30,506 nt of DNA from CAINEC01 sp046303115 (GTDB taxonomy: Bacteria; Bacteroidota; Bacteroidia; AKYH767-A; OLB10). The notes below the pieces were generated by a model. That model made no database searches. It worked only from the letters and a program-made list of their open reading frames with translations, and had not been told where the DNA came from. Of the stretch, positions 13,490 to 20,233 are shown in pieces (position 1 is the stretch's first letter; every line of letters begins with the position of its first letter). The stretch is taken from the NCBI GenBank assembly GCA_046303115.1, contig JBKCGZ010000148.1, positions 1 through 30,506 on the forward strand. Reading direction: 5' to 3'. Made by a program: the position numbers and the translations under genes.

Positions 13490-14683
13490 TTATCGATTAA
13501 CACGTCTTTTTGAAATTGTTTCTACCCAAATATTAATAACCATTGTGATAATAAATAAAATACATCCAAGTCCAAATAATGCTTTGTAATGAATACCATT
13601 CGAAGGTGCTTCCCCTAATTCAGCTGCAATTGTTGCTGGAATTGTACGTAGAGGTTCTAATAATGAATGTGGCATTACTGCAGCATTTCCGGTTACCATT
13701 AAAACCGCCATTGTTTCACCAATTGCTCTTCCAATTCCTAATATTGCGGCAGCAGAAATTCCAGATGCAGAGTAGGGAATTACGACTTTGTAAATAGTTT
13801 GCCATTGGGTTGCTCCTAAGGCAAGACTTGCTTCTTTCATTGCACGAGGGGTATTCCTCAATGCATCTTCAGTTAACGTAATAATTGTTGGAAGTGCCAT
13901 GATAGCAAGTACAATTGCACCAGCTAATCCTGATTCACCAACAGGCAAATCAAATATTTTTTGAATTAAAGGGACAATAACTATCAACCCGAAAAAGCCA
14001 TATACTACTGAAGGGATTCCTGCTAGTAATTCAATAAATGGTTTATAGATAGCGCGAATTTTTGGATGCGCTACTTCAGCAATATAAATAGCAGTAGCTA
14101 ATCCAATTGGTAGCGCAATAAGAATAGCAGCAATCGAGACATAAAGTGTTCCTAAAATCAGAGGTAGCACACCAAGTTGTACAGCAGGATTTGCTGTTGG
14201 AAACCACTCTCTACCCAACAAAAAATTTTTAGGCGAAATGTTGTCAATCGTAGCAACTTTAGACTTATGATTTTTATCTAGATATTTTTTTGAGAAGACT
14301 GCAATCATTCCTGGATTAGCTTCAATGAGCGAATCCATTTTATGAGGTAAAAATTCAAATTCAGGGCCTAGCTCTTCTTCAGAAAAATAATTACTTAGAT
14401 CATTGAAATTAAATAGTAAAATAGAGTCATTTGCGCCACCGACTACACTCCAATTGGTAGTTTCCTGATCAAAGATTTTTTTTATATCAACAGAAGTTAA
14501 ATGACTTACCTTGTTTTGGTTACTTAAAACAATAACATTGTCTCCTTCTAGCGGTGATTCCGTAAAAACGGATATACCTTCTTTGAATAAGAACAAGACT
14601 ATTAATAAAACAGTTAATGTAGTTATTGTACTACTTAACATCAAAAGCCTTTCAATAAATTTGTTTATTACTTTTTTGATCAC
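13490..14683 (-). CDS. pstC: PstC phosphate ABC transporter permease with a PstS-like periplasmic insertion
   Basis: The permease core is clear: TM1 at about 19-35, then IELLAGIPSVVYGFFGLIVI and the EAA loop EASLALGATQWQTIYKVVIP. At 397 residues it is about 80 longer than E. coli PstC (319). The excess is a soluble block of about 105 residues (about 44-148) between TM1 and TM2. It resembles PstS of this operon: NKVSHLTSVDIKKIF against NKVNQLTREQIEGIF, NWSVVGG against NWKEVGG, and GMIAVFSKKYLDK against GAIGYVGLAYLDK. The PstS RETSSGT phosphate loop is replaced by FNDLSNYF. I chose GTG 14683 (MIKKVINKF), because the longest frame (GTG 14725) starts inside a terminator stem. TTG 14689 or ATG 14641 are alternatives. 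Confidence 0.92.
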   Translation of the reverse strand: MIKKVINKFIERLLMLSSTITTLTVLLIVLFLFKEGISVFTESPLEGDNVIVLSNQNKVSHLTSVDIKKIFDQETTNWSVVGGANDSILLFNFNDLSNYFSEEELGPEFEFLPHKMDSLIEANPGMIAVFSKKYLDKNHKSKVATIDNISPKNFLLGREWFPTANPAVQLGVLPLILGTLYVSIAAILIALPIGLATAIYIAEVAHPKIRAIYKPFIELLAGIPSVVYGFFGLIVIVPLIQKIFDLPVGESGLAGAIVLAIMALPTIITLTEDALRNTPRAMKEASLALGATQWQTIYKVVIPYSASGISAAAILGIGRAIGETMAVLMVTGNAAVMPHSLLEPLRTIPATIAAELGEAPSNGIHYKALFGLGCILFIITMVINIWVETISKRRVNR

Positions 14684-14714
14684 GGTCAAAGGTAGTGGTT
14701 TAGCTAAAACTAAT

Positions 14715-14742
14715 AAAAGCCGCACTGAAAAATGCGGCTTTT
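14715..14742 (-). terminator. Hairpin terminator/attenuator between pstS and pstC
   Basis: A perfect 10-bp stem AAAAGCCGCA / TGCGGCTTTT with an 8-nt loop, followed on the minus strand by ATTAGTTTTAG. It lies 16 bp after the pstS stop and upstream of the likely pstC start. Partial termination here would give more pstS-porin mRNA than pstCAB-phoU mRNA, or else pstC has its own promoter. Confidence 0.7.
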
Positions 14743-14758
14743 ATTTAATAATTTGATA

Positions 14759-15607
14759 TTAAAATCCGTCTAAAGAAATGTATCCAATTTGAGATACTAA
14801 TCCTTGTCCTGTTTTACCAACTACATAATCAATGAATGGTTTAACAATAGGCTCTGACTTGGTTAGATAATAGAAAAATAATGGACGAACAACTGGATAT
14901 GTTCTGTTTTTAGCAGCTAACAACGATGGTTTTACATACGATTTTCCTTTATCAGTTGATACTCCAATTGCTTTAACACTTTTATCAAGGTAAGCTAATC
15001 CTACATATCCGATAGCACCTTTTGTTTGACTTACTGATTGAATAACCGCTCCTGATGCTGGCATATTTAAGCAAGTAGCTGCATAGTTTTTACGATTAAG
15101 TAAATGCTCTTTAAAGAACTCATATGTTCCTGAAGATGTCTCTCTTGCATAAGCAACAATTTTCATATCATCTCCACCTACTTCTTTCCAGTTTTTGATT
15201 TTACCTGTAAAGATCCCTTCAATTTGTTCTCTTGTTAATTGATTTACTTTGTTACCAGGATTAACAATAATACTTAAAGCATCAAAAGCAATTTTTACTT
15301 CTTTATATTGACGACCTGCTTCTTGTAATTTAAATTTTTCATCCATTTTAATAGAACGTGACGACATAGCTATAAGAGTGGTTCCGTCAATTAAAGCTGC
15401 AATACCAACACCAGAACCTCCGCCAACAACACTAATATTTGCATTTTTATTAGTCTTAATAAATTGCTCGGCTATTTTCTGGCCTATAGGCAAAACTGAA
15501 TCACTACCTTTAAGCAAAAGTTTTTGTGAAAAGGCCGAGTTCCCCAAAAAGGTAAATAAGAAAAGCAATAAAAGTAACCTATAAGTTTTTACATTGTAGG
15601 AAACCAT
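14759..15607 (-). CDS. pstS: PstS periplasmic phosphate-binding protein
   Basis: A 282-residue exported binding protein that delivers phosphate to PstCAB. The signal peptide spans about 1-28 (LLLLLFLFTF core, ending AFSQ). Binding-site motifs are GSDSV (34-38), GGGSGVGIA (62-70), SSRS (82-85), D109 and ARETSSGT (154-161), the phosphate-clamping loop. The lobe carrying INPGNKV-type strands (115-145) is the one resembled by the PstC insertion. I start at ATG 15607; an in-frame ATG at 15634 would add nine polar residues before the signal peptide. It is preceded by the porin gene (44 bp) and followed by a hairpin terminator. No Shine-Dalgarno is visible. Confidence 0.95.
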   Translation of the reverse strand: MVSYNVKTYRLLLLLFLFTFLGNSAFSQKLLLKGSDSVLPIGQKIAEQFIKTNKNANISVVGGGSGVGIAALIDGTTLIAMSSRSIKMDEKFKLQEAGRQYKEVKIAFDALSIIVNPGNKVNQLTREQIEGIFTGKIKNWKEVGGDDMKIVAYARETSSGTYEFFKEHLLNRKNYAATCLNMPASGAVIQSVSQTKGAIGYVGLAYLDKSVKAIGVSTDKGKSYVKPSLLAAKNRTYPVVRPLFFYYLTKSEPIVKPFIDYVVGKTGQGLVSQIGYISLDGF

Positions 15608-15651
15608 ATTGTTGTATCTATTGCTATTATCCAATTATAAATAAAAATTAA

Positions 15652-16905
15652 CTAGAAATTCACCTGTGCTTGAATACGAAGTAGATTTCCTGTTTGATAA
15701 TTGTCTTGATTAACAAAATCTTCATATCTTCTTTTTGAAATTGTATAATTCACCACTAGTTCAAAGTTTTTGTTGATTTGCCATTCCCCACCAATTTCAA
15801 GGTCCTCTACATTATAGCTTCTCGCATCTTTTTCATGTTTTTTTCCACCATCATAATATTGATATCTGACAAAAGGAATTAACACTTGACTTTTAATCTT
15901 CGTCATATAGCTTAATGTTACATAGCCACCCTTTAGCCCTTTAACCTCAATTGAATCTGTTTCTTTGTTAAATTCCGGACCCTCACCAATTGTATATTCT
16001 GCTTGAATACCGAATGGTTTTGGGTATACTACAAAAGTACCTGCAACTCTCTGATCTGTATAGTTCAGATTTGTATTTGTTTTTACACCTGAACTTAAAT
16101 TTGATTTAGGCATTACCCATTTGCCCTTAAAGGCTTGAACTCCTAATTCAATAATTTGGTTTTTGATTTCAAACGGATAAGTAATTCTTGTAACAATATG
16201 TGGTTCGTTGTTCAGTTCTGGATTATTTGCAGTTTGACCATTGTAGGCGCCAAAAGCAAAAATGCCATAGTCTCCACTTCCCTTTAGTCCATCAGCAACT
16301 AGGCTTGAAAATAGCTTTCGTTTGTTTTTAGGTGCCCAATATAAAAATGCTCCAAGGTCTCGTTCGTTAGAAACAGCACTATTTAATGCATCATTTCGAT
16401 CTAGTGGAATTCTATTTTGACTTGACTGCATATTTTCAAATCCATATGGAACTTTACTTTGACCTATCCGTACCCTAAATTCATTGTCTTTGTTTAATCC
16501 AATATCAAAGTAAGCATCCCTTAACTGTCCAAAATGAAGTTTGTCTGATGATGGGCTGCTGGCAAAGTCAGGCTGAACATAAAAGTAAACGTTTTTATTT
16601 ATTTGTCCAAAAATGATAACACGCATACGACGAATAAAGAAACCTCCATCTTTACCCCATGATTTATCGCATTGTTCACAACCTAGATTTTCATTTGTCT
16701 CCAACAACCTATTGTATCGAACTTGAGAATATCCTCTAATTGAAAAATTTTCATACCATTTCATTTTTGAATTATCAGAAACAGTTATCGATTTTGTTGT
16801 ATCCATTTGACTAAATGCCAAAACAGGAACGTTTAACAACAAAAGTGCAATTAGCGTAATTTTAATTAGATTGTTGAGTTGGGCGAAAACGATTTTCTTA
16901 TTCAT
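15652..16905 (-). CDS. Phosphate-selective outer-membrane porin (OprP/OprO family)
   Basis: A 417-residue beta-barrel protein with a signal peptide ending near LAFSQ (about residue 33). The barrel opens with FSIRGYSQVRYNRL and shows the family stretch FFIRRMRVIIFGQINKNVYFYVQPDF, QLRDAYFDIGL, FRVRIGQSKVPYGFENMQSS and NERDLGAFLYW. It ends in a terminal Phe (AQVNF), the barrel-assembly signal. A loop near the N-terminus carries a CEQC cysteine pair. Porin_O_P proteins form anion/phosphate-preferring trimeric channels. The setting, first gene before pstSCAB-phoU and divergent from phoBR, supports a phosphate role strongly. The putative Pho box array lies 59-158 bp upstream of its start. Confidence 0.92.
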   Translation of the reverse strand: MNKKIVFAQLNNLIKITLIALLLLNVPVLAFSQMDTTKSITVSDNSKMKWYENFSIRGYSQVRYNRLLETNENLGCEQCDKSWGKDGGFFIRRMRVIIFGQINKNVYFYVQPDFASSPSSDKLHFGQLRDAYFDIGLNKDNEFRVRIGQSKVPYGFENMQSSQNRIPLDRNDALNSAVSNERDLGAFLYWAPKNKRKLFSSLVADGLKGSGDYGIFAFGAYNGQTANNPELNNEPHIVTRITYPFEIKNQIIELGVQAFKGKWVMPKSNLSSGVKTNTNLNYTDQRVAGTFVVYPKPFGIQAEYTIGEGPEFNKETDSIEVKGLKGGYVTLSYMTKIKSQVLIPFVRYQYYDGGKKHEKDARSYNVEDLEIGGEWQINKNFELVVNYTISKRRYEDFVNQDNYQTGNLLRIQAQVNF

Positions 16906-17269
16906 GCTATTGATAATTAGTTTTTTATGGGTTTAATGTTGATGTTTATTGTAATATGTATAGTGTTAAATAAATGTTAGTTAATGGACATATTGTTAAG
17001 TAATTGCAAATAAATTATTAATATGTTAAGTGTGTTTTATAGTAGTATTAAGATAATGTTAACAAACTTCCTTTAAAATTTCTAATAGATTAGTTAATTA
17101 GCAAGTGCCTAGAGTTTAATTTGAGTCAGATTTACTATAATTGGATTTTTGTATCACTGATTATTTATAAAAACATACAGTTGGGCGCTAAGAAGAGTTG
17201 ATTATCCTTTAATATTGCAGTAACATTTTGATAATGTAACAAAACGATATTTGACTAGAAAAAAAGTTT
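16906..17269. promoter_or_regulatory. 364-bp divergent control region between the porin-pst operon and phoBR
   Basis: AT-rich and non-coding. It holds the TTAACA half-sites described separately, on the porin side. Near phoB it holds GATATTTG (17246-17253, one mismatch to TAnnTTTG, 16 bases before the phoB ATG) and two GTAACA copies (17220 and 17236). No RNA gene or credible ORF is seen. This is where PhoB would be expected to control both directions. Confidence 0.7.
16964..17063 (-). promoter_or_regulatory. Candidate Pho box array (TTAACA half-sites)
   Basis: Reading toward the porin gene, NTTAACA occurs at 17063-17057, 17030-17024, 17000-16994 and 16970-16964, with a degenerate ACTAACA at 16981-16975. 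The last two are exactly 11 bp apart (7-mer, 4-base spacer, 7-mer). 17057 and 17024 are 33 bp apart, with degenerate copies at 17046 and 17035 in phase. TTAACA with an 11-bp period is the known Bacillus subtilis PhoP box, and OmpR-family regulators generally bind such repeats. Binding by this PhoB is inference. Confidence 0.5.
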
Positions 17270-17956
17270 ATGGAAAACTCAAATGTTAAAGTGTTAATAG
17301 TCGACGACGAGCCAGATATTCTTGAGTTTATGGAGTATAATCTGAAAAAAGAAGGTTATGTGGTTTTGCAAGCAAAAAATGGAAAGGAAGCGGTAGATAT
17401 TGCTAGAAAAGAAATACCACATTTGGTGATATTGGATATTATGATGCCAATCATGGATGGAATTGAAGCTTGTAGAGTGATGCGCGAAATACCGGAATTG
17501 CAAAATACACTTATTACTTTTCTAACTGCTCGAAATGAAGAATATTCTCAATTGGCAGGTTTTGATGTAGGAGCTGATGATTATATCACGAAACCAATCA
17601 AGCCAAGAATAATGTTGAGCAGAGTAAAGGCGCTTTTAAGACGTTTAAATGGTAACATCGGCACATCAACTCCAGTGGTTCAAATAGGTAATTTAAAAAT
17701 TGATAGAGAAAGTTATTTGGTCTACAAAGATGATGAGTCGATTGTGTTGCCACGCAAAGAGTTTGAGTTACTTTCACTATTAACATCTAAGCCTGGTAAG
17801 GTATTTACTCGTGAAGATATATTATCAAGAGTATGGGGTTCTGATATTGTTGTTGGAGATCGTACAATTGATGTCCACATTCGTAAAATAAGAGAGAAAC
17901 TAGGTGATGATTCGATTAAAACTATCAAAGGAATAGGGTACAAATTCGATATCTGA
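17270..17956 (+). CDS. phoB: PhoB-type response regulator (OmpR family)
   Basis: A 228-residue two-domain regulator. The receiver has D12/D13, phospho-acceptor D56 (VILDIMMP), T86 (FLTAR) and K108 (ITKPI). The C-terminal winged-helix DNA-binding domain (about 135-228) has LPRKEFELLSLL, FTREDILSRVWG, RTIDVHIRKIREKLG and IKTIKGIGYKF. It is expected to bind direct repeats in promoters of phosphate-starvation genes once phosphorylated by PhoR. The gene diverges from the porin-pst operon and is followed after 34 bp by phoR. That context, more than sequence alone, identifies it as PhoB. Confidence 0.93.
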   Translation: MENSNVKVLIVDDEPDILEFMEYNLKKEGYVVLQAKNGKEAVDIARKEIPHLVILDIMMPIMDGIEACRVMREIPELQNTLITFLTARNEEYSQLAGFDVGADDYITKPIKPRIMLSRVKALLRRLNGNIGTSTPVVQIGNLKIDRESYLVYKDDESIVLPRKEFELLSLLTSKPGKVFTREDILSRVWGSDIVVGDRTIDVHIRKIREKLGDDSIKTIKGIGYKFDI

Positions 17957-17964
17957 TAAATCGA

Positions 17965-17972
17965 TATTTTTG
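17965..17972 (+). promoter_or_regulatory. Possible internal -7 element before phoR
   Basis: TATTTTTG matches TAnnTTTG perfectly and ends 18 bases before the phoR GTG. It may allow some phoR transcription independent of phoB. Sequence this AT-rich yields such matches by chance, so support is limited. Confidence 0.3.
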
Positions 17973-17990
17973 TTCTTTAATTGATTTGAT

Positions 17991-19031
17991 GTGAAGCCTC
18001 TAAAAATAACAATCATTGCCTCGCTTTTTCTGAGTTCTGTTGTGACAGGATTGTTTTATATTGTTTCAGAATTTTTAGTCGAAAGAATTCCAATATCGAC
18101 ATTGCTCATTTTGTTTATTATCGTTTTTGTTTTTTCATTGGCCGCATTGAAGTACTTGTACTCTCATTATATTTTTAATAATCTAAATAGAATTTACCGC
18201 GATATTGTAAAGCTTAAAAATCCGAATGAACCTATTCGATCTTTTCAAGAGTCTGGAACAGATATTACCAATGAAATTCAGAATATCTTAGTCGATTGGA
18301 GTAAAGAGTCAAAACAAGAGATTGATAATTTAAAACAAGTAGAAATTTATAGAAGAGAGTTTTTAAGTAATGTATCGCACGAATTAAAAACTCCTATTTT
18401 TTCTGCTCAAGGATATATTCATACGTTGATTGATGGAGGAATAGAAGATGCAGATATAAATCTTTTATATTTGAATAAAGCTGCAAAGAGTATTGATCGT
18501 TTAGTTTCAATGGTAGATGATCTTGAATCAATTTCAAAACTTGAGGCAGGTGAGTTAATAGTTGAGGTAAGAACGTTTGATATTACCGATTTGATTCATG
18601 ATGTGATTGATTCGCTTGAAATGCAATCAAAGGAAAAAAAAATAAATCTTCATCTTGTTGAGGATTCAAACCGTCCTGTTTATGTAAACGGTGATCGTGA
18701 TTTAATTCGTCAGGTAGTTGTTAATTTATTAGTGAATTCGATTAAGTATGGAGTTCAAGGCGGCGAAACAACTATCAGTTATGCTGATGGAGGTGATAAG
18801 ATTATCGTTGATATAGCAGATAATGGAATTGGAATTGAAAAAGGACATCTACCACGTTTGTTTGAGCGATTTTATCGAGTGGATAAAAGTCGTTCGCGTG
18901 ATCAGGGTGGTACTGGCTTAGGCCTCGCCATCGTGAAGCATATTATCGAAGCACATAGCCAGTATATTAGTGTCCATTCGGAAGTTGGTAAAGGAACAAC
19001 CTTCTCCTTTTCATTGCAGCTTAGCAAATAA
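17991..19031 (+). CDS. phoR: PhoR-type sensor histidine kinase
   Basis: A 346-residue membrane kinase. Two hydrophobic segments (about 6-28 and 36-55) enclose only a handful of periplasmic residues, so it has no extracellular sensor domain. A linker of about 70 residues follows, then HisKA with the phosphorylated H130 in SNVSHELKTP. The ATPase domain has N249 (NLLVNSIKYG), DNGIGI (277-282), FERFYRVDKS (291-300) and GGTGLGLAIVKH (306-317). I see no PAS domain of the kind found in E. coli PhoR. The start is GTG 17991; an in-frame stop lies just upstream and no ATG is available near. The signal presumably comes from PstSCAB/PhoU. Confidence 0.92.
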   Translation: MKPLKITIIASLFLSSVVTGLFYIVSEFLVERIPISTLLILFIIVFVFSLAALKYLYSHYIFNNLNRIYRDIVKLKNPNEPIRSFQESGTDITNEIQNILVDWSKESKQEIDNLKQVEIYRREFLSNVSHELKTPIFSAQGYIHTLIDGGIEDADINLLYLNKAAKSIDRLVSMVDDLESISKLEAGELIVEVRTFDITDLIHDVIDSLEMQSKEKKINLHLVEDSNRPVYVNGDRDLIRQVVVNLLVNSIKYGVQGGETTISYADGGDKIIVDIADNGIGIEKGHLPRLFERFYRVDKSRSRDQGGTGLGLAIVKHIIEAHSQYISVHSEVGKGTTFSFSLQLSK

Positions 19032-19053
19032 GTGAACTAAGCAACAAAATAAT

Positions 19054-19061
19054 TACCTTCG
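19054..19061 (+). promoter_or_regulatory. Candidate -7 element of the arginase-fold gene
   Basis: TACCTTCG, one mismatch to TAnnTTTG, lies 18 bases before the ATG at 19080 and 22 bases after the phoR stop. It suggests the enzyme gene may be transcribed independently of phoBR. Confidence 0.35.
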
Positions 19062-19079
19062 CATTTCAAATTTTCATTT

Positions 19080-20168
19080 ATGAAATCGAAGACTATAACA
19101 ACAGCTTTAGCAAAAAGAATTGCAAAAATAAAATCGTTTAATCCGAATTCGCCTGGTTTAAAAGAAGCCAACGTATTTGGTTTGCCATTCACTCCTGAAG
19201 AATCAGAGATTGTATTAATTCCTGTCCCTTGGGAAACTACAGTAAGTTATGGTGGTGGTACATCAAAAGGACCTGCTGCAATTTTAGAAGCATCTGCACA
19301 GGTAGATCTTTTTCACGCTGAATTTCCTGAGCTTTGGAAACAGGGTATAGCCATGACCGATATATCCAAGCAATTACAAACGCAAAGCAAGGCTGCGAAA
19401 AAATCAGCAGCTAAAATTATTGATGCATTCGCAGAAGGAAAAAGTCCGCAAAATGATCCAAAGCTAAAGAAAGCATTAGATGAAGTTAATGCAGCAACAG
19501 CAAAAATGATTGACCACGTAGAAGGCATCACCACTGAATGGTTGAACAAAGGGAAATTAGTTGGGTTAGTAGGAGGAGATCATAGTACTCCATTGGGATT
19601 CTTTAAAGCACTTTCAAAGAAATACAAGAAGTACGGAATTCTACAAATTGATGCGCATATGGATTTGCGCAAAGCATATGAAGGGTTTACTTATTCTCAT
19701 GCATCAATTATGTATAATACACTTCAATTAAAAGAAGTAACAAAGTTGGTTCAGTTAGGTATTCGTGATTTTTGTGAAGAGGAAAACAACTTCGCTGAAA
19801 AAAATGCTAATCGCGTAAAAGTATTTACCTACGCAGATGTATGTAATAAGCAATATGAAGGAGCCACTTGGAAAAAGATGTGCGATGAAATTATATCCTC
19901 TTTACCTGAGCACGTGCATATAAGTTTTGATATTGATGGTTTAGATCCGAAACTTTGTCCGAATACAGGAACACCTGTTGCTGGTGGATTCGAATTTCAT
20001 GAGATTACTTATTTGTTATCTGCTTTAGCGAAAAGTAAAAAGAAAATTATTTCATTCGATTTAAATGAAGTATCGCCAGGTGATGATGACTGGGATGGAA
20101 ATGTAGGTTCACGCATGTTGTTTCATTTATGCGGAGTACTTGCGAAATCAAAAGGATTGATCAAATAA
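19080..20168 (+). CDS. Arginase/agmatinase-family (ureohydrolase) enzyme
   Basis: A 362-residue protein with all six metal ligands of the ureohydrolase fold: H168 (GGDHS), D191, H193 and D195 (DAHMD), D284 and D286 (DIDGLDP). The family hydrolyses guanidino groups (arginine, agmatine, guanidinobutyrate) or formiminoglutamate with two Mn ions in the cytoplasm. SYSHASIMYN in the substrate loop and GTPVAGGF near the C-terminus do not settle which. Residues about 88-158 form a Lys/Ala-rich, probably helical insertion (ISKQLQTQSKAAKKSAAKII) that makes the protein longer than typical agmatinases of about 300 residues. It stands alone after phoR and ends at a strong bidirectional hairpin. Confidence 0.87.
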   Translation: MKSKTITTALAKRIAKIKSFNPNSPGLKEANVFGLPFTPEESEIVLIPVPWETTVSYGGGTSKGPAAILEASAQVDLFHAEFPELWKQGIAMTDISKQLQTQSKAAKKSAAKIIDAFAEGKSPQNDPKLKKALDEVNAATAKMIDHVEGITTEWLNKGKLVGLVGGDHSTPLGFFKALSKKYKKYGILQIDAHMDLRKAYEGFTYSHASIMYNTLQLKEVTKLVQLGIRDFCEEENNFAEKNANRVKVFTYADVCNKQYEGATWKKMCDEIISSLPEHVHISFDIDGLDPKLCPNTGTPVAGGFEFHEITYLLSALAKSKKKIISFDLNEVSPGDDDWDGNVGSRMLFHLCGVLAKSKGLIK

Positions 20169-20185
20169 AATTTAAAAACGATAAA

Positions 20186-20218
20186 AAGAAAGCCGAAATA
20201 ATTTATTTCGGCTTTCTT
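20186..20218. terminator. Bidirectional intrinsic terminator between the arginase-fold gene and clpB
   Basis: A perfect 14-bp stem (core GAAAGCCGAAAT / ATTTCGGCTTTC) with a 5-nt loop, flanked by an A-run on the left and a CTTTCTTC tract on the right. It lies between two convergent genes, so it can serve both. The minus-strand product ends in a good U-run. Confidence 0.85.
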
Positions 20219-20233
20219 CGTCATTAGCTTATG

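Noticed and set aside
14684..14725. Longest pstC start (GTG 14725)
   Set aside because: It sits in the stem of the pstS-pstC terminator and would add an unusual leader; GTG 14683 gives a better N-terminus.
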